From: Candidatus Aminicenantota bacterium
GTDB lineage: Bacteria; Acidobacteriota; Aminicenantia; Aminicenantales; Aminicenantaceae
DNA: 64,000 nt
Assembly: GCA_011772495.1 (NCBI GenBank)
Contig: WVZL01000010.1
Span: 36,816-100,815, forward strand
Direction of reading: 5' to 3'
The notes below the pieces were generated by a model. That model ran no database searches. It was given only the letters and a program-made list of their open reading frames with translations, and was not told the DNA's origin. Positions within the stretch are counted from its first letter, which is position 1; the number at the start of each line of letters is the position of its first letter. This document shows, in pieces, positions 17,589 to 26,886 of the stretch. The translations under genes and the position numbers were made by a program.

Positions 17589-18392
17589 TTATTCTTTAAT
17601 CTTTATTGTCTTTTTTCTCGTTTCTCTCCCATAGTCTTGAAGAGAAGGTTCTTGGTCGAGTAGCGCTTCAGCAGCAGAAATGGCTCGGAGAAGCTTGGCA
17701 TCGAGAGGATCAAGGATAGCTGCATCCAATCCGTTAAGAAAGGCAATGCTGAGGAAAATTCTGTTAACCAGCCTGCGCTGAGGAAAGCCAAAAGATATGT
17801 TGCTCAACCCGGCTATTGTTTTCACGTCAGGCATTTTTTCTTTAATTCTGCGCAGGGATTCTAGAAAAAGAGGAGCAGCATCTGGTTCGATGCTTACAGG
17901 ATGGGCCAGAGGGTCGATGAAAATATCATCGGTATCTAGGCCTTCTTTCACGAGAAGGTCAACCAGTCGATTGGCTATAGAGAGCGCATATTCCGGGCTT
18001 CTAGGCAAACCTTTTTCATCCAGGCAGAGGACTATGACTGAGGGCTTGTGTTCCTTGATCAGGGGAAGCAAGCTCTTGATCTTCTCTTTCTCGCCGCTCA
18101 AGGAATTCAGAAGCGCTTTTCCTCGATGTGCCTTTAATCCTTCTTCCATAGCTTTAGGATTGGGAGTATCAATGGCAAGGGGGACACTCAGTTTTTCTTG
18201 AAGGAGAGGGATAATCCATTCTAAGGCTTCAGGTTCTTTATCCAGCAGAGCTGCTGCGTTCACGTCGATGAAGCTGGCCCCAGCTTGTTCTTGCTTAAGA
18301 GCCTCTTTCTGGAGATAATTTTCATCTTTATTTTCCATAGCCTGAAGCACAGGCTTTCGGCTTGAGTTTAATCTTTCACCGATAATGATCAT
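17589..18392 (-). CDS. Methyltetrahydrofolate:corrinoid protein methyltransferase-like (AcsE family)
   Basis: The 267-residue TIM barrel belongs to the pterin-binding family. Its length equals AcsE (MeTr), which carries the methyl group from methyl-tetrahydrofolate to a corrinoid iron-sulfur protein. Family features seen are IGERLNSSRK at the N-terminus, GASFIDVNAA, VPLAIDTPNPKAMEEGL, LLNSLSGEKEK, IFIDPLAHPVS and GLSNISFGFPQRRLVNRIFL. No corrinoid protein or CO dehydrogenase gene lies in the window, so it might serve another methyl acceptor such as a methionine synthase module. It lies 133 bases downstream of the cysteine desulfurase on the same strand and could be part of that transcript. 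Confidence 0.85.
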   Translation of the reverse strand: MIIIGERLNSSRKPVLQAMENKDENYLQKEALKQEQAGASFIDVNAAALLDKEPEALEWIIPLLQEKLSVPLAIDTPNPKAMEEGLKAHRGKALLNSLSGEKEKIKSLLPLIKEHKPSVIVLCLDEKGLPRSPEYALSIANRLVDLLVKEGLDTDDIFIDPLAHPVSIEPDAAPLFLESLRRIKEKMPDVKTIAGLSNISFGFPQRRLVNRIFLSIAFLNGLDAAILDPLDAKLLRAISAAEALLDQEPSLQDYGRETRKKTIKIKE

Positions 18393-18525
18393 CAGACTAA
18401 GCTAATATTAACCTGAATCGTCAAACGAGACCCGCTTACAATTTCTCTACTGTTTCCTAAAAGAGTAGCATGGATTTATTGGTGAAGGGAAGTTTTTTTC
18501 GAGAATAGTCTCAATAGATGGATGT

Positions 18526-19683
18526 TTATTCCTCGTCTATGTCGAGGGCGGAGATTTGGCGTAAGTTTTCCACGATTTCAGGCAGCTCCTTCAGGACAGT
18601 ATCAACGTCTTCCTCGGTGTTGAATCGTCCCAGAGACATCCTGATGGAGGAACGAGCGATTTCAGGCTTTAATCCGATCGCCTGGAGAACATGGGAAGCT
18701 TCCTCAGAATCCTCGCTGCAAGCAGAGCCGGTGGAAACAAAAATTTCTTTGGTGGCCAAAGCCAGAAGGATGGCCTCTGCTTCCAACCCAAAATAGGAGA
18801 AATTCAGGGTTCCCTTAATCCTGTTCTCCGGATGGCCGTTGAATTTCACCTTCGGTATCTTTTCCTCGATACCTTTCTTCAATTTATCGGACAGTTTTTG
18901 GATTCTAGCCTTGTCTTTTTTACCCTCTTCTCCGATTAATCTGACTGCTTCGCCCAAGCCCACGATGCCAGAAGTATTCTCAGTGCCAGCCCGCATGAGT
19001 CTTTCCTGATGACCTCCATGAATGAAAGGCATGATATGGGTGCCGCGGCGGATGTACAGGGCACCTACACCCTTGGGACCATAAATCTTATGAGCAGAAA
19101 TAGACAAAAGGTCTACTCCCAAGTCGTCGACCTTGAAGTCAATTTTACCGAAGGATTGGACAGCATCGGTATGGAAGAGAATTCCCTTTTCTTTGGTAAT
19201 TTTGCTGATCTCTTTGAGGGGCTGGATGGTTCCTATTTCGTTATTGGCATGCATGACAGAAACCAGAGCTGTTTTAGGGGTTATGGAATCCCGAAGATGA
19301 TCGAGGTCGATTGTTCCATACTGGTCCACTGGGAGATAGGTAACTTTAATTCCTTTTTTTTCGAGATAATTGCCAGTTTCCAGTACAGCCGGATGTTCGA
19401 TGGCAGAGGTGATGAGCTCGTTTTTTTCAGGGAATGCATCCAGGACTCCGATGATGGCGAAATTGTCGGCTTCTGTGCCCGAGCCAGTAAAAACAATTTC
19501 TGGTTTTTTGGCACCCAAACCTTTGGCGACTGTTTCTCGGGCTTCATTGATGATCTCTTTGACTTTTCTCCCGATAGGATAAAGAGAGGAGGGGTTCCCG
19601 AAGTGTTCTCTGAGGAACTGAGACATTATCTCGCCGACCCGAGGATCCAAGGGAGTCGTCGCGTTATTATCAAGATAAATCAT
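18526..19683 (-). CDS. Cysteine desulfurase (NifS/IscS type)
   Basis: This PLP enzyme takes sulfur from cysteine as a persulfide for Fe-S clusters and thiolation. In its 385 residues the PLP Lys lies in SISAHKIYGPKGVGALYIRRG (about 195-215) and the persulfide Cys in STGSACSEDSEEASHVL (near 325). The N-terminal MIYLDNNATTPLDPRV is typical. It follows the DUF1015 gene by 33 bases in a serine-synthesis operon, suggesting that cysteine made from serine is used directly as a sulfur source. No IscU or other scaffold gene is adjacent. Confidence 0.94.
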   Translation of the reverse strand: MIYLDNNATTPLDPRVGEIMSQFLREHFGNPSSLYPIGRKVKEIINEARETVAKGLGAKKPEIVFTGSGTEADNFAIIGVLDAFPEKNELITSAIEHPAVLETGNYLEKKGIKVTYLPVDQYGTIDLDHLRDSITPKTALVSVMHANNEIGTIQPLKEISKITKEKGILFHTDAVQSFGKIDFKVDDLGVDLLSISAHKIYGPKGVGALYIRRGTHIMPFIHGGHQERLMRAGTENTSGIVGLGEAVRLIGEEGKKDKARIQKLSDKLKKGIEEKIPKVKFNGHPENRIKGTLNFSYFGLEAEAILLALATKEIFVSTGSACSEDSEEASHVLQAIGLKPEIARSSIRMSLGRFNTEEDVDTVLKELPEIVENLRQISALDIDEE

Positions 19684-19716
19684 GTCTTATCCTTTCCTTA
19701 TGTTCCTCTACTGATT

Positions 19717-21042
19717 CTATTCATCCAAGGGGTTCATGACCAATCCCGACTTCAGCTTGGGAAAGAAATCAGTGGATTTTTGGGGCATAATCTCTCCCTT
19801 TTCTACAACTTCTCTAATTTGAGGGAGGAGAGTCGGTCTCAAGAGGAAAATCATCTGGAATTCTCCATTGACGACTTTTTCAATTCCCTGGTCCAGGTTT
19901 CTTATGTAGCTCACGTTGTTTTCCAGAGAAAAGGGACCAGAGCTTAGAGCTTTGAGATTTTCAATGATGAGAGAATGGAGGATGGCCACATCCAAGCGCT
20001 TCCATTCTCTGGATTTTTCCTCTTTTATTTCTTGATCTAGGATATCTTCTGACTTGAGATGAAAGAGGAAAAAAGCCTTGAAAAGATCTACATAAGCTGC
20101 CAGGGTATGACTTTCCTGATTGATTCTTTCCTGAACCTCCTCGAGCGGGGCCCTATCAGAAGAGTCTGGCCACTTGATTTCGGAAATTTCAAAATAAGGC
20201 GACAGAAGCTCCCGAAGCCCTTCTCTGGAAACCTTATCCAGACCTTTGACCAGTCGGTAGGTCGGGAGGATCACCAGCCCAGGATCATCGATCCGGAAAA
20301 GGGTCATCATGATGTAGTGAAAAGGCTCATCACCCTTCACGTCTTTTATCTGTTCGAGCATTTCTTTTTTATAGTTAAGAGAAGTCTCATAACGGTGATG
20401 CCCATCGGCAATGATCAAAACCTTATCAGACATGGCTTCCTGGATTTTCTGGATATCCTCTTTCTCGTTGATAATCCATAATCGGTGGACATAACCGGTC
20501 TCATCCCTTACGTCGGCTCCAAGCACGGCTCGCTCCAGGGCTTTGTCCAAAGCTTCAGCAACTTTTCTTTCATCATCTTTGTAAAGAAGAAAGATTTGCC
20601 CGGTGTTGGTGTTGGTCTCCCTCAAGAGGTTCAGACGGTCTATCTTATGTTTGGGAAAAGTCTTTTCATGGGGAAGAACTTTCCTTGAAGAAAACTCCTC
20701 TAGCCTGACTCGCCCAACCAGGCCCCTTCTCTTTTTCGATTCACCGTTGACCTGGAATTCCTGCTCATAAAGGTATAGAGCTTCTTGGTCCTCTCTGATT
20801 AAAAAACCTTGTTTTGCCCATTCATCCAGATAAATCTTGGCTCTACGGTATTTATTCTTCTCCGGGTGCTCAGGATCATCATCTTTGCCCAGGATTATGC
20901 GGACCACATTATAAGGGCTTCTCTGGTAGTATTCCTCTTGTAAAGTGGGAGAGATCCTATCATAGGGCTCAGTGATGACATCTTCCAACTTGATTTTTTC
21001 GTTGTTGTATCTTATTCCTCTAAAAGGTTGTATTTCAGCCAC
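19717..21042 (-). CDS. DUF1015 family protein, possible free-serine kinase
   Basis: The 441-residue protein matches DUF1015 (COG4198): AEIQPFRGIRYN at the start, EPYDRISP, SPYNVVRIILG and IADGHHRYETSLNYK near residue 213. The last motif resembles the ParB/SbnI-type catalytic fold, in which a free-serine kinase (SerK) is known from Thermococcus. I recall a report of a pyrophosphate-dependent serine kinase from Thermotoga in this family but cannot verify it here. Position supports that reading: it follows serA by 30 bases and precedes cysteine desulfurase, as if O-phosphoserine were made for cysteine synthesis. Family is sure; activity is inference. Confidence 0.88.
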   Translation of the reverse strand: MAEIQPFRGIRYNNEKIKLEDVITEPYDRISPTLQEEYYQRSPYNVVRIILGKDDDPEHPEKNKYRRAKIYLDEWAKQGFLIREDQEALYLYEQEFQVNGESKKRRGLVGRVRLEEFSSRKVLPHEKTFPKHKIDRLNLLRETNTNTGQIFLLYKDDERKVAEALDKALERAVLGADVRDETGYVHRLWIINEKEDIQKIQEAMSDKVLIIADGHHRYETSLNYKKEMLEQIKDVKGDEPFHYIMMTLFRIDDPGLVILPTYRLVKGLDKVSREGLRELLSPYFEISEIKWPDSSDRAPLEEVQERINQESHTLAAYVDLFKAFFLFHLKSEDILDQEIKEEKSREWKRLDVAILHSLIIENLKALSSGPFSLENNVSYIRNLDQGIEKVVNGEFQMIFLLRPTLLPQIREVVEKGEIMPQKSTDFFPKLKSGLVMNPLDE

Positions 21043-21072
21043 TTCTCCTCCAATTTCTGTTATTATAGAATC

Positions 21073-21978
21073 CTAAGCGAATTTCTCTTTCAAGATCTTG
21101 ACTACTTCCAAACCCGCCCGCTTCTGGCCTTCTTTGGCTGCAGCGCCAACGTGGGGAGTGGCGATAACATTCGGATGGTCTATTAAAGAGAAATCCTCGG
21201 GCGGCTCGTTCTCAAACACATCTAAAGCAGCGGCCCTGACTTTTCCAGATTGGAGAGCTCGGAGTAGGGCTTGCTCGTCAATCGTTCCACCTCGGGAAGC
21301 ATTGATAATGATAACCCCCTCTTTCATCTTTTCGAATTCTTTGTCGCTTATCATATGTTTCGTCTTCTCTGTTAAAGGGAGATGGAGAGTTATCACATCT
21401 GCCTGGGATAGCAGTCCTTCCCAGGAGACTTGTTGAACATCAAGGTCTGTTTGCACTTCGACTATATCGTAAGTGATGATTTTCATCCCAAAAGCAAAGG
21501 CCCGCTTGGCAACTTCTTGACCTATTCTCCCAAAGCCTATGATCCCTAATGTTTTTTCGTAGAGTTCGGTACCAGAAAAAGCCTTCTTCTCCCATTTATG
21601 CAGTTTCATCGAGAGATTGCATCGGCCGTGGTGTCGAACAGTGGCAATCATCAATCCAAAGGTATGTTCGGCAACTGAAACAGACGTTGCTGCAGGAGTA
21701 TTTGCCACCTGAATACCTTTTTCTTCGGCTGCTTCAACATCGATGTTATCTAAGCCAATACCAGCTCTGACGATAATCTCCAAGCTAGAAGCGGCCTCAA
21801 TAGCATTCTTGGTGACTTTGGTAGCGCTTCTGACTACAGCGGCATTAAAATCCGGGATGGTCTTGATCAATTGCTCTTCATCCATTCCAGTTTTTAGAGT
21901 GACCTCAAAATCCGGAACAGATTTGAGCTCTTCAAAAGCTTCTGGGTTTAAAGGATCGGCCACGAGTATTTTTTTCAT
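21073..21978 (-). CDS. serA: D-3-phosphoglycerate dehydrogenase (short form)
   Basis: The enzyme oxidises 3-phosphoglycerate to 3-phosphohydroxypyruvate, the first step of serine synthesis. This short form has 301 residues and no ACT domain. It shows [16 protein letters not shown] (NAD loop), the substrate Arg in [11 protein letters not shown], the Glu in DVFENEPPE and the His in TPHVGAAA. I place the start at the ATG at 21978, which has AAAGGAG eight bases upstream and forms an ATGA overlap with the aminotransferase stop; the TTG two codons earlier is less likely. Absence of an ACT domain suggests no direct serine feedback. Confidence 0.93.
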   Translation of the reverse strand: MKKILVADPLNPEAFEELKSVPDFEVTLKTGMDEEQLIKTIPDFNAAVVRSATKVTKNAIEAASSLEIIVRAGIGLDNIDVEAAEEKGIQVANTPAATSVSVAEHTFGLMIATVRHHGRCNLSMKLHKWEKKAFSGTELYEKTLGIIGFGRIGQEVAKRAFAFGMKIITYDIVEVQTDLDVQQVSWEGLLSQADVITLHLPLTEKTKHMISDKEFEKMKEGVIIINASRGGTIDEQALLRALQSGKVRAAALDVFENEPPEDFSLIDHPNVIATPHVGAAAKEGQKRAGLEVVKILKEKFA

Positions 21979-23120
21979 TCCCAATTCTCCTTTAAAACAT
22001 CCTGAGCTGCCTTCATGGAACTTCCACTCTCGAAATCATAACCCAATTCAGAGAGCGTCATTTCAAGGGCAGACAGGGCCGTAATGATATCGAAACCTCC
22101 CATGTATCCCAGGTGGGCTATCCTGAATATTTTTCCTTTATAAGGATCCTGCCCGCCAGCAATATAGGCCTGGTATTTTCCCTGCATGGTCTTGACAAGC
22201 TGGAGTCCATCAAGGCCCTCAGGAACCTTAACTGCAGTCAAAATATTTCCTGGATTCTTGGAGAGGAGCTCTAGGCCTAAAGCTTGAATTCCTGCTCTGG
22301 TGGCGTCGCCGAGGAGGCGGTGGTGTTCAAAAAGCTTTTCTAAACCCATGGATTTGATGATGTCCAGTGATTTCTTCTGCTGGATGATGAGGGAGACTGC
22401 AGGTGTATAAGGCGTGGTGCTCTTTCCTAAGCTTTTCTTGTAAGCTTTGGCATCAAAATAGAATTTCGGCAGAGTCGATTTCTCGGCAAGCTCCCAGGCC
22501 TTAGGACTAAAAGAAATGTAGGCCAGACCGGGAGGGATCATGAACGATTTCTGGGAACCTGCGACCATGACATCCACCTTCCATTCATCCATGGGGCAGG
22601 GTGTTGCCCCTAGACCAGAAATTCCATCAACCACTAAGATGGCTTCTGACTGAGCCAGGACTTCTCCGTATCCCTGGATATCGTAAAGAGTCCCGGAAGA
22701 AGTTTCGGATAGAGTTGTAAAGACCGCTTTTGTTCCAGGGTTGGCTTTGAGCTCGTCAGCGAGCTGCTCTGCGGTGAAAGGTTGACCCCATTCCAGTTCA
22801 ATTTCCTTGAGGTCTACTCCATAGGGTCGGCAGATCTTGCCCCATCTTTCGCCAAATTTTCCGCCGTTGAGACTTATGGCTTTGTCCCCAGCAGAGAGAG
22901 TGTTAACCACAGCTGCTTGCATGGCTCCTGTTCCCGATGAAGCCAGGACGAAAACGTCCTGGTCTGTCTGGAAAACATACTTCAGTCCTGTAGAGACTTC
23001 CATGAAAATAGCAGAAAATTCTGGAGTGCGGTGATGAATGATGGGCTCTGCAGCTGAGGAAAGTACATCAGCTGGGATTGGGGTGGGACCTGGAGAGAGA
23101 AGGTAGTATTTTTTTATCAT
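21975..23120 (-). CDS. Class V aminotransferase (serine-glyoxylate/alanine-glyoxylate type)
   Basis: This fold-type I PLP enzyme has 381 residues. It starts [18 protein letters not shown] with the Pro-Gly-Pro-Thr signature of the AgxT/SgaA group, has the glycine-rich [14 protein letters not shown], and binds PLP through the Lys in [18 protein letters not shown] near 190-205. Coupled by ATGA overlap to serA, it probably performs the phosphoserine or serine aminotransferase step in place of SerC, as proposed for similar pairs in Thermotoga and Clostridia. Substrate choice cannot be read from sequence. No promoter was clear in the 173-base gap upstream. Confidence 0.9.
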   Translation of the reverse strand: MIKKYYLLSPGPTPIPADVLSSAAEPIIHHRTPEFSAIFMEVSTGLKYVFQTDQDVFVLASSGTGAMQAAVVNTLSAGDKAISLNGGKFGERWGKICRPYGVDLKEIELEWGQPFTAEQLADELKANPGTKAVFTTLSETSSGTLYDIQGYGEVLAQSEAILVVDGISGLGATPCPMDEWKVDVMVAGSQKSFMIPPGLAYISFSPKAWELAEKSTLPKFYFDAKAYKKSLGKSTTPYTPAVSLIIQQKKSLDIIKSMGLEKLFEHHRLLGDATRAGIQALGLELLSKNPGNILTAVKVPEGLDGLQLVKTMQGKYQAYIAGGQDPYKGKIFRIAHLGYMGGFDIITALSALEMTLSELGYDFESGSSMKAAQDVLKENWE

Positions 23121-23293
23121 ATGAATCCTCCTTCAATATGATAGAGGCAAGAAAGCCAAGATAAGAGAGGGATGAATATGATAAAGTTTATTTTTAACTG
23201 ATTATGACTTTTCTCTCTTATCTGTCTTACCTGCTCTTTGGCTTATCATAGCTTGGAGTTATTTAAATTATCAGAATTTGAATATCCAGTCAA

Positions 23294-24424
23294 TCAGAGA
23301 TGGATGAGGAGTTGTGTCAGGAGGGTTGCTCTTTTGATGAGAGAAGGGCGAAAGAGGTGTTCGTTCTCGGCGTGAATACCGACTCCGTCCGGTCCCAGGC
23401 CATCCACCGTTGGTATCCCCATGTTGGCCACGATGGAAGCATCAGAACCCCCGCCAGTCTTTCCTCCCTCCAGAGCCATATTCAAGGAGTATCCGATCTT
23501 TCTTATCTTGCGGAAGAGTTTCCAAGAAGCATCTGTCTTTTCCATGGGAGGAGTGTAACTTTCGATCGTGAATTTGACTCGGGCTCCTTCGAGGCTAGGC
23601 GTTAGATGTTCGAAAAAATCAAGGATTTTTTGCTTTTGGGAGCTTTTCCAGAACCTAATATCCAACAAAGCCCAGGCATCTTGAGGGACAATGTTGGATT
23701 TTTCTCCCCCCTGGATGACACCGATGTTGACCGTTGTCCCTTTGGCCCTGAGCTTATTCAGGAGGCGAAACTGACCCACAAGCTCCTCGATGGCATTGAC
23801 ACCCATTTCAGGGGTCCCACCGTGGGCAGCTTTTCCGTGGGCTTCCAAACGGAGGACCAGTCGTCCCTTCCGCTGCATTTTAAGGTTTCCTCCAGGCAAG
23901 GACGGCTCCAGACAGAGAGCAAAGCTAGATTTTCTGGCCAGCCTTTGAATGACTCGGTAAGAATCTTTACTGCCTATCTCCTCTGCCGAATTGATAAAGA
24001 TAACGATCTTTTTCTTGGGTAGCATACCCTTTTCTTTTAAGGCCTTAAGTGCAAAAAAGACCATAACGAGTCCAGCCTTCATGTCCAAGACACCCGGACC
24101 ATAGACTTTTTTTCCCTTTATATGAAAGGGCATTTCCTTGATCTTCCCCACGGGCCAGACCGTATCCAGATGAGTGAGAATGAGAACCTGTTCTTTTTTC
24201 GGGTCGCTTTCCTGGGGAAGATATTCAACCAGATACAAGTCGCCAATGTGAGGCTGAGGGAAACAGGTGATCTTGGCCCCCAGCTTTCTGAATTCTTTAA
24301 TCAAGAAAGCAGAACATCTGTCCACGGCCTTCTTGTCCGTCGAAGGGGATTCTTGGCTCACTATCTTCTTCAGAAGTTGGATCATTTCTTCCTGGTGAGA
24401 GTTAAAATATTCTGCGAAATCCAT
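23294..24424 (-). CDS. M20 family zinc peptidase (glutamate carboxypeptidase-like)
   Basis: The 376-residue enzyme has the M20A layout of carboxypeptidase G2. The metal-site motifs are LTHLDTVWPVGK with the first His, GPGVLDMKAG with the bridging Asp, NSAEEIGS with the catalytic Glu pair, and the late GIHAENEHLF His. The dimerisation domain contains EAHGKAAHGGTPEMGVNA. No signal peptide is seen, so it likely acts in the cytoplasm on dipeptides or N-acyl amino acids. It stands alone between two gaps that both contain the same 14-base string (TTATCATAGCTTGG). Confidence 0.92.
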   Translation of the reverse strand: MDFAEYFNSHQEEMIQLLKKIVSQESPSTDKKAVDRCSAFLIKEFRKLGAKITCFPQPHIGDLYLVEYLPQESDPKKEQVLILTHLDTVWPVGKIKEMPFHIKGKKVYGPGVLDMKAGLVMVFFALKALKEKGMLPKKKIVIFINSAEEIGSKDSYRVIQRLARKSSFALCLEPSLPGGNLKMQRKGRLVLRLEAHGKAAHGGTPEMGVNAIEELVGQFRLLNKLRAKGTTVNIGVIQGGEKSNIVPQDAWALLDIRFWKSSQKQKILDFFEHLTPSLEGARVKFTIESYTPPMEKTDASWKLFRKIRKIGYSLNMALEGGKTGGGSDASIVANMGIPTVDGLGPDGVGIHAENEHLFRPSLIKRATLLTQLLIHL

Positions 24425-24462
24425 GGTGCCTCCTCATGAGGAATTTAAATTTATCATAGCTT

Positions 24463-24478
24463 GGGGTCAGGTCTCAAC
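24463..24478. repeat. Half copy of repeat family B
   Basis: GGGGTCAGGTCTCAAC matches one end of the inverted-repeat element at 54876-54955, but no inverse partner is seen within 100 bases. It lies in the 206-base gap between the M20 gene and the barrel gene. Confidence 0.4.
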
Positions 24479-24630
24479 ATTCAAATCAATTGCCCTATTA
24501 TTTAAGAATCCTTTATTTATTGAATGAGCGACAATAATTAAAAAAGTTTAGTATGCATACCTTACTCTCGAACCTGGGCCTGGGTGCTGGAATTTGACAA
24601 CTTATGGAAAATCAGTGATTATTCTAGGAC

Positions 24631-25248
24631 ATGTCTGCGAAAAAGATATGGTTTTTATTCTTGTGCTTGAGCTTCCTCGCCTTTCCTTGGTCCTCTCCAG
24701 CCCAGATTGCAAATTTTCATGCTAATCCAGGAGTGGCCATTCCCGAATATAAAAGCATCCTTCTAGCTTTCGAGTCAGGATTCGGCTTCTCTATTCCTCT
24801 AACAAAAAAAATATTCCTTTCCATTAATTTCAGTCATTGGAAGAGCAGGGTCAAAGAAAAAGAGGGCGGTCTCCTGAACGGAAAGCTATCAATAACTCCT
24901 TTCTTCTTATCCCTTCAATTCAAGCTGAGGGAGAAAAGTCAAATTAATCCTTACCTGTTTCTCGGAGCAAACCTTGTGGTCACTAAATTCAAGATAGGCG
25001 AGTACATAACCATTCCTGAAGTAACTCTCAATCAAAAAGTCAGGAATGGCCCTGGTCTTCATTTTGGGACTGGGAGCGACTTCAGCCTCACCGAAAACTT
25101 GGCCCTATTTGCAGAAGGAATTTATCTCATCAGGAAGGCTGAAGCTGAAAAAACCATCACTGACATGAATTTTGGAGTTTCGACCGAAGAATTTTCTGTA
25201 AGCCTGGATTCCCTTATCTTTCAGATAGGGATTAAATACTTTTTCTAG
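24631..25248 (+). CDS. Small outer-membrane beta-barrel protein
   Basis: The 205-residue product has a signal peptide (FLFLCLSFLAFPWSSPAQ) and then alternating hydrophobic strands, such as GFGFSIPLTKKIFLSINFSHWKS and NPYLFLGANLVVTKF. It ends in the aromatic residue of IFQIGIKYFF, as outer-membrane barrels do. This suits an eight-stranded OmpA/OmpW-like barrel. No specific family was recognised. A TTGACA-N17-GATTAT sequence just before the ATG would give an almost leaderless transcript, but the match is weak. The next gene starts ten bases after its stop. Confidence 0.72.
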   Translation: MSAKKIWFLFLCLSFLAFPWSSPAQIANFHANPGVAIPEYKSILLAFESGFGFSIPLTKKIFLSINFSHWKSRVKEKEGGLLNGKLSITPFFLSLQFKLREKSQINPYLFLGANLVVTKFKIGEYITIPEVTLNQKVRNGPGLHFGTGSDFSLTENLALFAEGIYLIRKAEAEKTITDMNFGVSTEEFSVSLDSLIFQIGIKYFF

Positions 25249-25257
25249 GGTTTAAAG

Positions 25258-25533
25258 ATGAATATATTTTCTTTTCTGTTCTTACTCTTGATAGCTGCCA
25301 TCACCGGTTCTATCGGAGCCGGAATTGCTGGGAGACGGAGACTCGGCTGCTTGACTTCTATCGTCCTCGGTTTTATCGGCGCTTTGATCGGGACGTTTAT
25401 TGCCCAGAAATTAAACCTTCCCCTTTTTCCCTGGATCAAGATCGGCTCTCATCCCTTCCCGATTATCTGGGCAGTGCTCGGGGCTGCTCTTTTTGTGGCT
25501 TTTCTTAACCTATTCTCTCCGTCGAAAAAGTAA
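25258..25533 (+). CDS. GlsB/YeaQ/YmgE family small membrane protein
   Basis: The 91-residue protein has three hydrophobic helices. The glycine-rich pattern GSIGAGIAGRRRLGCLTSIVLGFIGALIGTFIAQ is characteristic of the transglycosylase-associated/GlsB family, often stress-induced in the inner membrane. Here a short extra segment (KLNLPLFPWIKIG) separates the second and third helices. It probably shares a transcript with the barrel gene. The biochemical role of the family is unknown. Confidence 0.85.
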   Translation: MNIFSFLFLLLIAAITGSIGAGIAGRRRLGCLTSIVLGFIGALIGTFIAQKLNLPLFPWIKIGSHPFPIIWAVLGAALFVAFLNLFSPSKK

Positions 25534-25553
25534 ACCTGATTCTGCAGCAGTCT

Positions 25554-26732
25554 TCAAGAAAACAAGAAACTGAGCTTATGGTAAGCATTGTAAATGACTT
25601 GGACAATTCGGCCAATAAATCTCTTTTTTAGTTCGATAGAATTATAGCGGCAAACCTCATGACAGCACATGCAATAGATACATTTCCTCCTATTGAGTAC
25701 AGCTGTATCCTGATGGAGCTGCAGGGCTTCCATCGGACAGATTTCTATGCACTCCAGGCAGGCAGTGCATTTTTCTTTTTTGATTCTTGGTATCAGGACA
25801 AGTTGTTCTTGAAAATAAGCATAAAGAAAAGAAGGAAGCTTTCTTCGAAAAAGACCCACCGCAATGGCCGAGTGCTTAAAATTCTTGACTTGGACATCAG
25901 GAATCGTTTCTCCCACCACCTCGATGCCTTCAATTCTTCCCATTCCTAAGCCACGATTATGAGCGTAATAGGTCGTGAAGATATCTAAAGGATTGAGGCT
26001 CATTATTTTTGTGGCCACAGCATCCAAAGCCACGGCATCTGGACTGGCCAAAATTAAGCCTGTTTTTCGGAGGTTTCCTGCTGATGGACCTTCCCCCTCC
26101 ATGGCCATGATACCATCCATGATATTCAATTGGGGAGGGGCACAGGAGAGGACGTCCACCAACATCTGGCTAAAATCATCGTTCCTGATATACTGCCGAT
26201 GGTATTTGAGGCGAAGCCCATAGGGAATGATCCCGTACATGTTCTTCACGGCTCCGGTATAGATCGTGAAAGAATGAGTCTTTAACTTCGGCAGGTTGAT
26301 GATGTAATCGGCTTCCAAACAGGCCTGAGAAAGGTAAACTTTGTCTAATAATCGTCCCTGGAATTCAACTTCTTTAAATCCTTTTTCTTTCAGGTTTATC
26401 AACAGCACACCGAGTTCCTCACAAGCCTGCCTGTAGTCGGAGATGAGAAATCCATCTTCTTCCTTTGATTGGATATCGTCGCCCACCACGACTTCGTGGC
26501 CTCGCTCCTTCAAAAGACGCAGAACTTCTTTAGTAAAGGCTGGATGGGTCACCAGTCCTTTCTCGGCTGGAGAAGGAGGGGAGATGTGGTTTATTTTGAC
26601 AAAAATCTTGCTCTTCGGTTTGACAAATTTATCCAGCCCCCCAAGAAGTTGGAGGCTTTGTTTAATGGCTTGATAGATTTCCTCGCTATTATAATCTTCG
26701 ATTCTTACTATAGAGACCTTTGGTTTATCCAT
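25554..26732 (-). CDS. DUF362 protein with C-terminal 2x[4Fe-4S] ferredoxin domain
   Basis: The 392-residue protein begins with a DUF362 domain (about 1-290; VSIVRIEDYNSEEIYQAIKQSL, FVKINHISP, LVTHPAFTKEVLRLLKERGHEVVVGDD, INLPKLKTHSFTIYTGAVKNMYG). It ends with two ferredoxin motifs, CTACLECIEICPM near 325 and CIYCMCCHEVC near 352. The family is common in anaerobes, but its substrate is unknown. The Fe-S clusters suggest electron transfer in the cytoplasm, as there is no signal peptide. It is divergent from the reductive-dehalogenase-like gene with a 154-base gap, so the two iron-sulfur genes might share control. Confidence 0.9.
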   Translation of the reverse strand: MDKPKVSIVRIEDYNSEEIYQAIKQSLQLLGGLDKFVKPKSKIFVKINHISPPSPAEKGLVTHPAFTKEVLRLLKERGHEVVVGDDIQSKEEDGFLISDYRQACEELGVLLINLKEKGFKEVEFQGRLLDKVYLSQACLEADYIINLPKLKTHSFTIYTGAVKNMYGIIPYGLRLKYHRQYIRNDDFSQMLVDVLSCAPPQLNIMDGIMAMEGEGPSAGNLRKTGLILASPDAVALDAVATKIMSLNPLDIFTTYYAHNRGLGMGRIEGIEVVGETIPDVQVKNFKHSAIAVGLFRRKLPSFLYAYFQEQLVLIPRIKKEKCTACLECIEICPMEALQLHQDTAVLNRRKCIYCMCCHEVCRYNSIELKKRFIGRIVQVIYNAYHKLSFLFS

Positions 26733-26886
26733 GGGTCAAGCTTATTATAAACTCAATAGTAAAACCTCGGAAACCTAAAAATGAAGAACATAGAGCTGAA
26801 ATGAGTTGTGAGGCGTGACTAGTGCCTCAATTCAGGCAAAATTTAATGAGTTTGACAATGCTTTAAGAGTTTATTACCTTTAGCCC

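Noticed and set aside
19009..19947. 312-codon open frame on the plus strand
   Set aside because: It is antisense to the cysteine desulfurase and DUF1015 genes, has no family resemblance, and is explained by their codon use.
26809..26829. TGAGGC/GCCTCA hairpin in the gap between the DUF362 and dehalogenase-like genes
   Set aside because: Six base pairs, nine-base loop and no T tract; an operator is possible but nothing supports it.
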